A stretch of DNA of 57,500 nucleotides from Limimaricola hongkongensis DSM 17492 (lineage in GTDB: Bacteria; Pseudomonadota; Alphaproteobacteria; Rhodobacterales; Rhodobacteraceae). Shown here piece after piece: positions 26,413-35,654 of the stretch. The number at the start of each line of letters is the position of its first letter. Position 1 is the first letter of the stretch. The stretch covers positions 1 to 57,500 of the forward strand of contig NZ_KK088653.1 in NCBI RefSeq assembly GCF_000600975.2, given 5' to 3'. The notes beneath the pieces are model-generated. The model was not told where the DNA came from. It saw only the letters and a list, made by a program, of their open reading frames with translations, and ran no database searches. The position numbers and the translations under genes are program-made.

Positions 26413-27786
26413 ATGTCATTCATTACCAGCGACGTATGCGAAGAAGTCGAGATTTGCGACGAAAACGAAATCGTGCAGGATTGCCTGCCCTCCGGTGACG
26501 ATCTCGTCTGCGAATACACAATCACCCTTTATATCAAGGACTATGCCGACGGAAACTTGTTGAACAAGTACATGTCGGAAGGCCAGGGCGCGTCCTGGAT
26601 GGGATGGCCCGTCGCCTACCAGTTCAAGAAAATGGTCAATACCGATGGCAGTGAATACTGGCACGCCATCGCCAATGGCACGAACGGCGACGATCTCATC
26701 AGCGGCCTCGGCCTTCTGAACGATCTCGAGCATGACAGCGCCGCCACCAAGCCCTACCCCTCGGTCTATGTCGGCGACCTGGTGCATTTCGACATCAACG
26801 GCCATGGCGGCGATGACAAGATCGAAGGCGCCCACAATGCCGACGTGCTGAAGGGCGGCTCGGGTGACGACCACATCAAGGCCCATGGCGGCGACGACAT
26901 GGTCTATGGCGGCACCGGCGACGACGAAATCGAGGCCGGCGACGGCAACGACCTCGTCTGGGGCAACGAAGGCAACGACACGATCGATGGCGGCGCCGGG
27001 CACGACCAGCTCGACGGGGCCGACGGAAATGACGATGTCTCCGGCGGCGACGGCAACGACAACATCACCGGCGGCGCCGGCAACGACCTGCTCAAGGGCG
27101 ACGCCGGCAACGACCACATGCTCGGCAACAGCGGCAATGACGAGATGTATGGCGGCGACGGCGATGACTGCATGGCCGGCGGCGACGACAACGATCGCAT
27201 GTACGGTGATGGCGGCAACGACCTCATGACCGGCAATCTCGGCAATGACGTCATGTATGGCGGCGACGGCAACGACAAGCTCGACGGCAACGAGGGCAAT
27301 GACTGGGTCCACGGCGACGGCGGCAACGATCTCGTGGTCGGTGGCGCCGGTGACGACCATGTCTATGGCGGCGACGGTGACGACATCGTCCGCGGTGGTA
27401 TCGGCGACGACGAAATGTGGGGCGGCGAAGGCTGCGACCAGTTCGTCTTCTGCGAGGTCGACTTCAACTGCTCCGACATCATCTGGGACTTCGACACCCG
27501 GCCGCGGGGCGACCAGATCGATCTCACGCAGATCGACATCGACACGGTCCGGGTCCAGACGAGCGGGCTTGGCAATGTGGTCGGACTGGATCTCATCGTC
27601 GATGGCGAAACGGTCCAGCAGATCGAGGTCAACGCGTACAACATGCGGGCCAACATCGAATCCGTGTTCGAGCGCGACAGCACCTTCGGCACCGACGAAG
27701 GCGCGATGGTCCAGATCGGCGCGGGCGTCCGGGTCGACCTGCCGTCCGTTTCGGTTCTGCACACCGATGGCGGAATGTTCTTCTGA
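26413..27786 (+). CDS. Cysteine-containing RTX calcium-binding protein
   Basis: 457 aa. I chose ATG 26413, with AGGTGG 5 bases upstream; the GTG at 26404 lies inside that site. A central run of at least 18 RTX nonapeptides (about 135-345), such as GGTGDDEIE and GGDGNDKLD, forms a Ca2+-dependent beta-roll. The C-terminal domain would carry the type I secretion signal. Unusually for a type I substrate it has about eight cysteines: four in the first 40 residues (DVC, EIC, QDC, LVC), one in the repeats and three in GCDQFVFCEVDFNCSD. Role probably extracellular or surface-associated. Confidence 0.85.
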   Translation: MSFITSDVCEEVEICDENEIVQDCLPSGDDLVCEYTITLYIKDYADGNLLNKYMSEGQGASWMGWPVAYQFKKMVNTDGSEYWHAIANGTNGDDLISGLGLLNDLEHDSAATKPYPSVYVGDLVHFDINGHGGDDKIEGAHNADVLKGGSGDDHIKAHGGDDMVYGGTGDDEIEAGDGNDLVWGNEGNDTIDGGAGHDQLDGADGNDDVSGGDGNDNITGGAGNDLLKGDAGNDHMLGNSGNDEMYGGDGDDCMAGGDDNDRMYGDGGNDLMTGNLGNDVMYGGDGNDKLDGNEGNDWVHGDGGNDLVVGGAGDDHVYGGDGDDIVRGGIGDDEMWGGEGCDQFVFCEVDFNCSDIIWDFDTRPRGDQIDLTQIDIDTVRVQTSGLGNVVGLDLIVDGETVQQIEVNAYNMRANIESVFERDSTFGTDEGAMVQIGAGVRVDLPSVSVLHTDGGMFF

Positions 27787-27979
27787 AACGGTCGTGGTGC
27801 CGGCGCCCCGCGTCGGCACCACGGTGCATTCCACGGGCAGACGCAGCATCCGCGACGCAGCCCGGCCACGGGTCTCGCACACCCGAATTCAAATGATATC
27901 GAAAAGATACGACGCGCTCGCCCCACTCCCGACACGTCACGTATCGATTGGTGAATCGCTCTGAGAGCAGGGAGTATTC

Positions 27980-28882
27980 ATGGCCAGCCTGATCTTCAAC
28001 GCAACCGCGTCCTTTTCCTTCTACGACATGAAACAGGCGCGAAAGGATTTCATTCCGCTCGTCAACAGCTACAGCGAAGCGCTGCTGACGCCTTCGGCGA
28101 TAACGGTGAAGGACAACGACATCAATCTCACCAAGATCAGCGGAACGAATTTCACCTATACGACGAAAGACGGAAAGCTCGTCATTACCGGCGGGGAAGT
28201 CACCGATGTCGAAATTCGGATCGACAATGCGACGCCCGTTATCGAGATAACGGGTCTGGAAATAGACGCCGGCAAATTCGGCGGATTCCTGAGCTCCGGC
28301 TCGCGCAAGGCCTATGACCTTCTGTTCGAGGGCGACGACACCGTGTCCGGTGGAAAGAAGGACGATCTTCTCAAGGGATATCAGGGCGACGACATCCTGA
28401 ACGGCTACCGGGGGAACGACACGCTTCTGGGCGGCGGCGGCGATGACAGGCTGTTCGGCGCCACCGGTCAGGACAGGCTGGTCGGCGGCGGCGGCAACGA
28501 CGTCCTGCTGGGCGGCGGCGGAGACGACATTCTGCTGGGCGGCGGCGGCGATGACACCCTCATCGGCGGCGGCGGCGGCGACACCCTCGCCGGGGGCGGC
28601 GGCAACGACACGCTCAATGGCGGCGGCGGTGACGACGAGGTGAAGGGCGGCGGCGGGGCCGATACCTTTGTCTTCGACAAGGGAAGCGACAGGCTGGTCG
28701 GCGGCAAGGGCAACGACACGGTCCAGTTCAACGGCGATTTCGCCGATTACGACGTGAATTTCGGCAAAAGGGTGATCGTGGAAAGCGGCGGAGATCGCGA
28801 CGTGCTGCTCGGCATGGAGCGGCTGGAATTCGACGACACGGTGTATGCGCGCCAGGGCGGCGACTGGGTCGAACTCGGATAG
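27980..28882 (+). CDS. RTX calcium-binding protein with GGGG-rich repeats
   Basis: 300 aa from ATG 27980 (AGGGAG 6 bases upstream). The unknown N-terminal domain (1-110) starts MASLIFNATASFSFYDMKQA. About a dozen RTX repeats follow, unusually uniform: LLGGGGDDI, LIGGGGGDT, LNGGGGDDE. The C-terminus is ADTFVFDKGSDRLVGG and GMERLEFDDTVYA, typical of type I secretion substrates. It follows the other RTX gene by about 190 bases in the same orientation and is closed by a strong terminator at 28954-28982. Confidence 0.87.
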   Translation: MASLIFNATASFSFYDMKQARKDFIPLVNSYSEALLTPSAITVKDNDINLTKISGTNFTYTTKDGKLVITGGEVTDVEIRIDNATPVIEITGLEIDAGKFGGFLSSGSRKAYDLLFEGDDTVSGGKKDDLLKGYQGDDILNGYRGNDTLLGGGGDDRLFGATGQDRLVGGGGNDVLLGGGGDDILLGGGGDDTLIGGGGGDTLAGGGGNDTLNGGGGDDEVKGGGGADTFVFDKGSDRLVGGKGNDTVQFNGDFADYDVNFGKRVIVESGGDRDVLLGMERLEFDDTVYARQGGDWVELG

Positions 28883-28953
28883 GCTGTGTTGCGCAGGCTC
28901 CTGTCACGGGGGCCACCGCCCAGATCGACCGGCGCCGTGCCGCGGCGGTTTTT

Positions 28954-28982
28954 GACCCAGCCTGCGGGCTGGGTCTTTTTTT
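28954..28982 (+). terminator. Rho-independent terminator
   Basis: GACCCAGCC and GGCTGGGTC form a perfect 9-bp stem with loop TGCG, followed directly by seven T's. It terminates the two-gene RTX transcript. Confidence 0.93.
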
Positions 28983-29211
28983 GCGCGCCCCCCGAGCGTG
29001 TCCGTGACCGCCCCGTCACGCCGGCGACGGCCCGGCCCGCGCGGTGTGGACACATGCAGGCAGATCGGTAATGGAAGATCTGCCAATGTGAGAGGTGGGG
29101 GCACCACCGGGCCGGTCCCGCGCGATACGCCCCTGCAGGGCTGGCAGGAACCGGGCTCGGGACGCGCCGCGCGCCTTTTGCCGCCCGACACACACCGAGA
29201 CCTGACCGCAT

Positions 29212-29739
29212 ATGACCGACACGCCGCCCGCCACGCTGACCCGCGAGAGCCTCGACATGCTGCGTTCGAGCAGCCTGTCGGGCGAGATCGTGCCCGAGGC
29301 CGAGATCGTGCCCGGCCTGCGCTTCGTGCCCGACCCCGATGCCGGCATGCGCGGGCGCTTTTCGAGCCCGGCGGGGCGGCTGCTCGAGATCGAGCTGACC
29401 CATGAACGCCCCGCCCGCTGGTGCGGGCTGCACATCCGCCTCGACGTGGGCGATCTGTCCGGTCTCGGCATCGTCGGCCTGTCGGCGCGCTTTGCCGCGC
29501 CGCACGCGATCGCCGTCGCGCCCTGCCTGCGCTCGGGCACCGAGACCGGCTTTGCCGATTGTTTCTTCGCGAAACAGGTGGCCGCCCTGCCGCGCCCGCT
29601 TTTGCATCTCGACGCGCTCGAAACCGACGGGCGGCACGACGCCCTGCCGCCCGCCGCGCCCTGGCGCGAGATCGTGCTGTTCCTGCCGACCGGCGATGTC
29701 CGGCTCGACCTGCACGACCTGCGGATTTTCGCGGCATGA
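29212..29739 (+). CDS. Unknown protein of a glycosyltransferase operon
   Basis: 175 aa, no recognised family. It has no signal peptide or membrane segment and reads as a compact beta-rich protein (RLLEIELTHERPARWCGLHIRLDVG, VRLDLHDLRIFA). Its stop overlaps the start of the next glycosyltransferase (ATGA), so it is translated in the same operon. A carbohydrate-binding or accessory role for the two downstream transferases is only a guess. Confidence 0.65.
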   Translation: MTDTPPATLTRESLDMLRSSSLSGEIVPEAEIVPGLRFVPDPDAGMRGRFSSPAGRLLEIELTHERPARWCGLHIRLDVGDLSGLGIVGLSARFAAPHAIAVAPCLRSGTETGFADCFFAKQVAALPRPLLHLDALETDGRHDALPPAAPWREIVLFLPTGDVRLDLHDLRIFAA

Positions 29740-30752
29740 GCGAGGCGGCCGCCAAGGGGCCCGCCCCGGATCTTGCCCCGGATCTCGCCGTCGTCATCCC
29801 GGTCTGGAACGACACCGACGGGCTCGACCGGCTGCTCGGGCAGATCGCCGGGATCGAGGCCGTGAGCCAGGTGGTGGTGGTCGACGACGCCTCGGACATC
29901 CCGGCCGACCCCGCGCGCCGCGGCTGGAGCGCCGCGCGGCTTGGCGCCGACCTGGTCTTCGCGCGCAACGCGCAGCAGCGCGGCGCCGGCTACGCGCGCA
30001 ACCGCGGCCTGCAAAAGGTCACCGCCGGGCGGGTGATCTTCTTCGACAGCGACGACCGGTTCACGCCGGAATTCGCCCGGCTGATGGAAGAGCTGCCGCG
30101 GGACGGGTTCGATTTCGGCCTGTTCGCCCATGCCGACAGCCGCGTCGCGCAGGCCGGCGGCTGGGGGCCGCTGGCGGGCGACGAACGCATCTGGGAACGG
30201 GTCGGCATCATCGGCGCGCTGGCCGAGCTGCCCGCCGGGAAGATCCCCGAGCTGATCCAGCTCTCCGCCTATCCGTGGAACAAGGTCTATCGCACCGGTT
30301 TCCTGCGCGAGACCGGCATCCGCTGCACCGAGATCATGGTGCATAACGACATCGAGCTGCACTGGCTCAGCTTCCTGCGCGCGCGGCGCATCCTCGTCTC
30401 GGACCGGGTCGCGGCGCTCCATGTCGTGCAGCGCAACGGCGCAAGGCTGACCAACCGCAGCGGCGCCGAGCGGCTGGAGATGTTTCGCGCGCTCGACCCG
30501 GTGGCGCAGGAGATCGCCGGAACGGGCCCCGCCTTCACCCTGCCCTTCGCGAAATTCGTGATGGCGCTGTTCCACTGGGCCATGGGCCAGCTCGCGCCCG
30601 AGCATCACGACATCTTCCGGGCGCGCATCCGCGGCTTTCTCGCCCGCCATCTCGATGCCGCCGCCTTCGCCCGGATCGCGCGGGCCGAGCCCGAGCTGGC
30701 CGCGCGGATCAACGACCACCTGGCCTGGCAGCCCCGCGCGGTGCCGGCATGA
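29736..30752 (+). CDS. Family 2 glycosyltransferase
   Basis: 338 aa. GT-A fold: LAVVIPVWNDTDGLDRLL, VVVVDDASDIP, GAGYARNRGL and the DxD motif IFFDSDDRF. Acceptor-side segments AYPWNKVYRTGFLRETG and the HNDIELHWL motif resemble transferases that build capsular or O-chain polysaccharide. No membrane segment is obvious. It overlaps by four bases with both neighbours, giving a tight three-gene unit. Confidence 0.88.
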   Translation: MSEAAAKGPAPDLAPDLAVVIPVWNDTDGLDRLLGQIAGIEAVSQVVVVDDASDIPADPARRGWSAARLGADLVFARNAQQRGAGYARNRGLQKVTAGRVIFFDSDDRFTPEFARLMEELPRDGFDFGLFAHADSRVAQAGGWGPLAGDERIWERVGIIGALAELPAGKIPELIQLSAYPWNKVYRTGFLRETGIRCTEIMVHNDIELHWLSFLRARRILVSDRVAALHVVQRNGARLTNRSGAERLEMFRALDPVAQEIAGTGPAFTLPFAKFVMALFHWAMGQLAPEHHDIFRARIRGFLARHLDAAAFARIARAEPELAARINDHLAWQPRAVPA

Positions 30753-31918
30753 GCACGCTGAGCCTGATCGTCACCGGCTTCGACGTGGGGCCGTGGATCT
30801 CGGCGGCGCTCGACAGCGCGGCGCGGGTGCTGCGCCCGGGCGACGAGCTGATCGTGGTCGACGACGCCTCGCGCGATGACGGCCCGGCCAAGATCCGCGC
30901 CTTCGGCGCGTCGGGGCGCCTGGCGCCCGGCGTCGCCTTCCGGCCGATCCTTCTGGGCCGCAACACGCCGGGCGGCGTCGGCCCCGCCGCCAATATCGGC
31001 ATGGCCGCCGCGCGCGGCGACATCGTCGCCTTTCTCGATGGCGACGACTGGATCGAGGCGGCGGGTTTCGACGCCGCGAGGGACCGCTTCGCGGCGGAGC
31101 TGGCCGAAGAGAGCCCGGCCGATGTCCTGATCGCCAACTACCTCGAATGGCACGAGATCGACGGCCATGACCGCCGGCCCGCCGATGCCGGCCGCTGGGC
31201 CGGCGCCGAGACGCTGGAGGGGCCGCAGGCGCGCGATCTCGCCCTGTCGCTGATCGCCGTGCCCTGGCGCAAGCTCTATCGGCGCGGGTTTCTCGACGCC
31301 CACGGGCTGCGCTTTCCCGAGGGCGATTTCTTCTTCGAGGACAACCCGTTTCACTGGTCGGTGCTGCGCGCGGCGCGGCGCATCCTGTTCTGCGACCGGG
31401 TGATCTGTCGCCACCGCATCGCCCGGCCCGGCCAGACCATGACCTCGCGCGGGACCGAGCTTCTGGCCTTCTTCACCCATTACGACACGATCACCGCCGA
31501 TCTGGGCCGGGGCGATCGCGCGCTCCGGGTTCAGGCGATGCGCTGGCTGGTGGGCAACATGACCTGGCACATGGAGCGGCTGTCGCCCGCGGCCATCGCG
31601 CCCTGGCTCGCGGCGGCGCAGCCTGCGCTGTCCGGCTTTTCCCGGCGCGCCTGGGCCCAGGAGGTGCGGCCCACGATCAGCCCTTGGGTGGCCGAGATCA
31701 TGGATGCGATCCGGGCTGGCGACCTGACCCGGGCGGAGCTGCGGCTCCTGACCAGGGCCACGGCGCGGCAGGAGGCGCATCTGGAGCGCCAGCTGGGCAA
31801 GCTGCGGGGCGATCTGGACGCGCTGCGCGCGGCGCGTGGCGAAACGACGATACCGGAGGCCCGCTTGCAGGAGCTGACCTCCGCCTTCGCGGCCCTGTCC
31901 GTGGCGGCAAGGACCTGA
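30749..31918 (+). CDS. Family 2 glycosyltransferase with C-terminal helical tail
   Basis: 389 aa. LSLIVTGFDVGPWISAAL, ELIVVDDASRDDG, GPAANIGMAAARGD and the DxD segment IVAFLDGDDW form the donor site. PWRKLYRRGFLDAHGL and FFFEDNPFHW parallel the preceding protein, so the two are probably related by duplication. The last 70 residues form an Arg/Ala-rich coiled coil (RQEAHLERQLGKLRGDLDAL). Cytoplasmic assembly of a surface glycan is the likely role. Confidence 0.86.
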   Translation: MSTLSLIVTGFDVGPWISAALDSAARVLRPGDELIVVDDASRDDGPAKIRAFGASGRLAPGVAFRPILLGRNTPGGVGPAANIGMAAARGDIVAFLDGDDWIEAAGFDAARDRFAAELAEESPADVLIANYLEWHEIDGHDRRPADAGRWAGAETLEGPQARDLALSLIAVPWRKLYRRGFLDAHGLRFPEGDFFFEDNPFHWSVLRAARRILFCDRVICRHRIARPGQTMTSRGTELLAFFTHYDTITADLGRGDRALRVQAMRWLVGNMTWHMERLSPAAIAPWLAAAQPALSGFSRRAWAQEVRPTISPWVAEIMDAIRAGDLTRAELRLLTRATARQEAHLERQLGKLRGDLDALRAARGETTIPEARLQELTSAFAALSVAART

Positions 31919-32031
31919 CCATGCCCTCCCACCAGGACGCGCCAAGCGGCTTTCCCGCCCCGCCTGCGCGTATCGCCGCGACACGTCGCGGACGCATGAC
32001 ACCACCGGCTACGACAAGGTAGGAGACCAGC

Positions 32032-32889
32032 GTGACAGCACATGAAGCACCGATCTACTGGCTCGGGGTGCACAAGACGGGCACCACCTTCCTGCAGGCC
32101 TGCCTCGAGGCCTCCCGCCCGGCGTTGGACCAGCACGGCGTGCAGTACCAGGCGCTCGATGCGTTTCGCGCGGCCCATACACGGCCGCTTCTGGACCATG
32201 ACGGCACGCCCGAACCGGTCCCCGCGGCCCGCCCCGGCCGGCAGCTGGTCTTCGACGAGAACATCCTCGGCCTGGTGCAGCACGTGGCCGCCCCCGACGG
32301 GCTTTACCCCGAGGGCGCCTGGCGCGCCGACGAGATGGCCGACCATCTCGGCCTCGCGGCGCCGCGGCTGGTCCTGGGCCTGCGCGGTTTCGCGGGCTTC
32401 CTGCCCTCGCTTTACTGCGAGACCCTGAAATCGACCCGGTTCCTGCCGTTTCGGGCCTTTCTGCGCACCCCGACGGAGCGGCTGAGCTGGCAGCCGCTGG
32501 TCGCCGGGCTGCTCGATGCCTTTCCCGGCGCCTCGATCACGATCTACGAGGCAGAGAAGCTGCGCGGCCACGAGACCCGGCTGCTGTCGGCGCTTCTCGG
32601 GATTCCGATGGCGGCGCTGAAGCGGGCCGATCATTCCGAGCGGCCCGGCTTTTCGCAGCAGGCGGTCGACGCGATGCTGCGCCGGCACGAAGCGGGCGGC
32701 ATCGACCGGGCCGGGGTGCAGGAGCTGATCAAGGCCCATCCCCGCGGCCCCGGCGCGCCGGGCTTCGACCCCTGGTCGCCCCAGGAACGCGCCCGGCTCG
32801 ACGCGCTCTACGCCACCGATCTCGACGCCCTGTCCGGCTGGTCGCGGGTGCGCCTGATCGACCCCGCAAGCCCCGGCATCGCCGTCTGA
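32032..32889 (+). CDS. Sulfotransferase-like protein
   Basis: 285 aa from GTG 32032, with AGGAG 6 bases upstream. The N-terminal strand-loop-helix GVHKTGTTFLQACLE matches the PAPS 5'-phosphosulfate-binding loop of sulfotransferases. VLGLRGFAGFLPSLYCETLK sits where the 3'-phosphate-binding Arg/Ser region is expected. One of three proteins of this type in the window (also 47018-48247 and 51076-52089), which suggests that the glycan made here may be sulfated. The family is divergent, so the substrate cannot be given. Confidence 0.65.
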   Translation: MTAHEAPIYWLGVHKTGTTFLQACLEASRPALDQHGVQYQALDAFRAAHTRPLLDHDGTPEPVPAARPGRQLVFDENILGLVQHVAAPDGLYPEGAWRADEMADHLGLAAPRLVLGLRGFAGFLPSLYCETLKSTRFLPFRAFLRTPTERLSWQPLVAGLLDAFPGASITIYEAEKLRGHETRLLSALLGIPMAALKRADHSERPGFSQQAVDAMLRRHEAGGIDRAGVQELIKAHPRGPGAPGFDPWSPQERARLDALYATDLDALSGWSRVRLIDPASPGIAV

Positions 32890-32979
32890 TCGCCGTTTGC
32901 TATGGCCCGCGCGCGACAACCGCGCGCTATTCGCCCGTCGCATCCCCTTCACCCCCACTCTTTCCTTCCATGTGCCACG

Positions 32980-33000
32980 TTTCCCGCTATCCATGGGAAA
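32980..33000. promoter_or_regulatory. Inverted repeat upstream of parA, candidate operator
   Basis: TTTCCC and GGGAAA are separated by nine bases, ending 23 bases before the parA start. Partition operons are commonly autoregulated at such a position; the short arms make this tentative. Confidence 0.3.
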
Positions 33001-33023
33001 ACACCGCACATCGAAGGGCGCCC

Positions 33024-34412
33024 ATGAGCCGCGAGCCGCTGCCACCTTATTTCCGCATCGATCCCGACACCGCCCTGGCCGAGCTGGGCAACCCCACCGA
33101 CACCCGTGGGTTCGCCGCGATCGCCGAGGCCTGCGCCCGCGGGCGGGCCGATCTCGCCTCGCGCGGCCTTGGCGAAGATGGCGCGCGCCGCCTGCGCCCT
33201 TTCTCGACATGGGAGATCACCCGCTACCTGATCCCGGTCGCGCCCGCGCATTTCCGCCGCGTGCTCAAATCCAACCCCGCGCTGCCGCAGGGCCGATCCG
33301 AGACCGAGGGCGGGGCGAAATGGTTCACGCTCGACGAGGTGCTGCGCCTGCGCGCGCATTTCGGCGCCGAAGGCTCGAAATCCAAACCCTACCTGCCCTA
33401 TCGGCCCGAGGGCCTGCCCGCCAAGATGGTCGCGGTCGCCAACTTCAAGGGCGGCGTCGGCAAGACCTCGACCGCGGCGCATCTGGCGATGTCGGCGGCG
33501 CTCGACGGCTACAAGGTGCTGGTGCTCGATCTCGACAGCCAGGGCTCGATGACCTCGATCTTCGGCGGCCGCGTCGCCGATGAATGGCAAAGCGTCTACC
33601 CGCTGATCGCGCGGCATTACGCCGAGCACCTGGAGGCCGAGACCGCGCGGCGCGTGTCGCGCGGCGAAACGGCGCTGCCGCTCGACGACACGCTGACCGA
33701 GGCGCTGGGGATCGGCGCGGGCGATCTGGTGCAAAAGACGCATTGGCCGAACATCGACCTGATCGGCGCGCAGCTGAACCTCTACTGGGCCGAGTTCCAG
33801 ATCCCGGTCTGGCGCATGCAGGCGCGCGGCTGGAAGCTGTGGGACGCGTTGACCGAGGTGCTGGAGCGCGACGGGCTGCTCGATGCCTATGACCTCGTCT
33901 TCATCGACACGCCCCCGGCGCTTGGCTACCTGACCATCAACGGCCTGGCGGCGGCGGATATCCTGCTGGTGCCGATGGGGGCGTCGTTTCTCGAATTCGA
34001 CAGCACGGGCCGTTTCTTCGACATGCTGCACACCACCTTCGCCTCGATCGAAGAGGGCGAGAACACCGCCGCGCGGGCGCTGGGGCGCGACGAGACGGCG
34101 TTTCAATGGGACGCGGTGCGCACCATCGTCACGCGCTATGACGGCGCGCAGCAGGGCGAGCTGGCGGCGCTGATGCAGGCCTATCTCGGCCCGGTGATGA
34201 GCCCGCACCGGCAGGATTTCACGGCGCTGATCGGGCAGGCGGGCGAACAGGTGCAGGGCATCTACGAGGCCGATTACCGCGATTTCAACCGCGAAACCTA
34301 TGCTCGCGGCCGCGAGACCTTCGACGAGACCTATGCCGCCTTCAAGAAGCTGCTGCTGGGGATCTGGCGGCGCGAGGAGCTGGAGGCGCGGGACGCGCAG
34401 GCGGCGCAGTGA
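33024..34412 (+). CDS. parA: Partition ATPase ParA (type Ia)
   Basis: 462 aa from ATG 33024 (GAAGGG upstream; ATG 32970 is far from any ribosome site). A long N-terminal region (1-135) with a helix-turn-helix-like segment is typical of type Ia ParA proteins that also repress their operon. The deviant Walker A box FKGGVGKTST is at about 141-150 with its signature lysine, then VLVLDLDSQGSMTSIFG and LVFIDTPPALGYLTINGL (Walker B). It drives segregation of the replicon by interacting with ParB on parS. parB follows after a gap holding a parS-like palindrome. Confidence 0.96.
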   Translation: MSREPLPPYFRIDPDTALAELGNPTDTRGFAAIAEACARGRADLASRGLGEDGARRLRPFSTWEITRYLIPVAPAHFRRVLKSNPALPQGRSETEGGAKWFTLDEVLRLRAHFGAEGSKSKPYLPYRPEGLPAKMVAVANFKGGVGKTSTAAHLAMSAALDGYKVLVLDLDSQGSMTSIFGGRVADEWQSVYPLIARHYAEHLEAETARRVSRGETALPLDDTLTEALGIGAGDLVQKTHWPNIDLIGAQLNLYWAEFQIPVWRMQARGWKLWDALTEVLERDGLLDAYDLVFIDTPPALGYLTINGLAAADILLVPMGASFLEFDSTGRFFDMLHTTFASIEEGENTAARALGRDETAFQWDAVRTIVTRYDGAQQGELAALMQAYLGPVMSPHRQDFTALIGQAGEQVQGIYEADYRDFNRETYARGRETFDETYAAFKKLLLGIWRREELEARDAQAAQ

Positions 34413-34420
34413 CCCCTTGG

Positions 34421-34473
34421 ATGTTTCGCGCGCGAAACGGTCAATAGTGCTGACCGTTTCGCGCGCGAAACAT
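34421..34473. promoter_or_regulatory. parS: parS-like double palindrome (between parA and parB)
   Basis: A 53-bp structure with 23-bp perfect inverted arms (34421-34443 and 34451-34473) around ATAGTGC. Each arm contains the 16-bp palindrome GTTTCGCGCGCGAAAC, clearly related to the parS core GTTTCACGTGAAAC. The arrangement gives two ParB-dimer sites in mirror orientation. It is repeated almost exactly after parB at 35594-35646. Confidence 0.88.
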
Positions 34474-34547
34474 CACCGGCCCCCTCCTTTACCCGATCTC
34501 AAGATTCCTGCCCCCATCCTGACGCGACACCTGCAAGGAGCCTGACC

Positions 34548-35594
34548 ATGGCCAAGCGCAAGCGCCTCTCCCCGCCCCGCCTCGACGCCGCGCCCGGCGG
34601 CGCGCCCGAAACCAAGTCCGCCTTCCCGAGCTACCCGCTCGGGATCGCGCCGACCCGGCAGATGCCGATCGCCTCCGTGGCGCGGGAAACGGCGGACAAG
34701 GCCGCGCTCGACGAGCTGGGCCGGACGCTGGGCGCGGCGCGCGAGGAAGGGCGGCTCATTCAGTGGTTGCCGCTCGACCAGGTCGATGCCGGTCATCTCG
34801 TGCGCGACCGCATGGAAAGCTGCGAAGAGGAGATGCAGGCGCTGATCGACAGCCTGCGCGAGCGCGGCCAGCAGACCGCGATCGAGGTGGCCGATCTCGG
34901 GCCGGGGCGGTCGCCGCGCTGGGGGCTGATCTCGGGCTGGCGGCGGCTCACGGCGCTGCGGCGGATCGCCGACGAAGATGGCACGCCGGGGCGCGTCCTG
35001 GCCCTCCCGCGCACGCCGCGCAACGCCGCCGAAGCCTATCGCGCCATGGTCGAAGAAAACGAGATCCGCGTCGGGCTGAGCCATTACGAGCGCGCCCGCA
35101 TCGTCGCCCGTGCCACCGATGCCGATGTCTATGACAGCGACACCGACGCGCTGCGCGGCCTGTTCGGCGCCGCCACCCGTTCGCGCCGTTCGAAGATCAA
35201 GAGCTTCGTGCGGGTGGTGCGGGCGCTCGACGACGCGCTGCGTTTTCCGACGCAGATCGGCGAGCGGCTGGGCCTGGAGCTGGCGCGCGGGCTCGATGAC
35301 GATCCGGCGCTGGCCGAACGGCTGCGGTTGCGGCTGGACGACGCGGCCCCGGCCGAGGCGGCGGCAGAGGCCGGGATCATCGAGGCGGAACTGTTTCGCA
35401 CCGATACACCGCCCGCATTCGGCCAGCCCGACGCCCGCCCCCGGCCCGCGCCGCGCGCCGCCCCGGTCGAGCTGCGCCCCGGCCTGACCTGCCGCGACAC
35501 CGCGAAGGGCCTGTTGATTTCTGGCGATTTTCTGGAACAGGACGGGGTCCGAGACCGCATTCTCGCGCTGCTGCGCGACGGGATGACCGGCTGA
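34548..35594 (+). CDS. parB: Centromere-binding partition protein ParB
   Basis: 348 aa, AAGGAG upstream of ATG. The N-terminal ParB/Srx-type nuclease-like domain includes LIQWLPLDQVDAGHLVRDRM, EEMQALIDSLRERGQQTAIEV and the box-II-like GLISGWRRLTALRRI, then VEENEIRVGLSHYERARIVARA. A helix-turn-helix follows, then SKIKSFVRVVRALDDALRFP. The C-terminus carries the dimerisation region. It binds the GTTTCGCGCGCGAAAC palindromes on both sides of its own gene; its stop codon overlaps the first base of the downstream palindrome. Confidence 0.95.
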   Translation: MAKRKRLSPPRLDAAPGGAPETKSAFPSYPLGIAPTRQMPIASVARETADKAALDELGRTLGAAREEGRLIQWLPLDQVDAGHLVRDRMESCEEEMQALIDSLRERGQQTAIEVADLGPGRSPRWGLISGWRRLTALRRIADEDGTPGRVLALPRTPRNAAEAYRAMVEENEIRVGLSHYERARIVARATDADVYDSDTDALRGLFGAATRSRRSKIKSFVRVVRALDDALRFPTQIGERLGLELARGLDDDPALAERLRLRLDDAAPAEAAAEAGIIEAELFRTDTPPAFGQPDARPRPAPRAAPVELRPGLTCRDTAKGLLISGDFLEQDGVRDRILALLRDGMTG

Positions 35595-35646
35595 TGTTTC
35601 GCGCGCGAAACGGTCAACAATGCTGACCGTTTCGCGCGCGAAACAT
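35594..35646. promoter_or_regulatory. parS: parS-like double palindrome (downstream of parB)
   Basis: Second copy of the 53-bp element: the same 23-bp arms (35594-35616, 35624-35646) around a different spacer ACAATGC. Conservation of the arms but not the spacer argues for selection on the paired palindromes. It also lies between the convergent parB and kpsT, where the hairpin could help terminate transcription. Confidence 0.88.
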
Positions 35647-35654
35647 TCGCCCCG

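Noticed and set aside
26416..27882. 488-codon ORF antisense to the cysteine-containing RTX gene
   Set aside because: Same artefact: the complement of GGxGxDxL codons gives long open VVAVAA-type frames.
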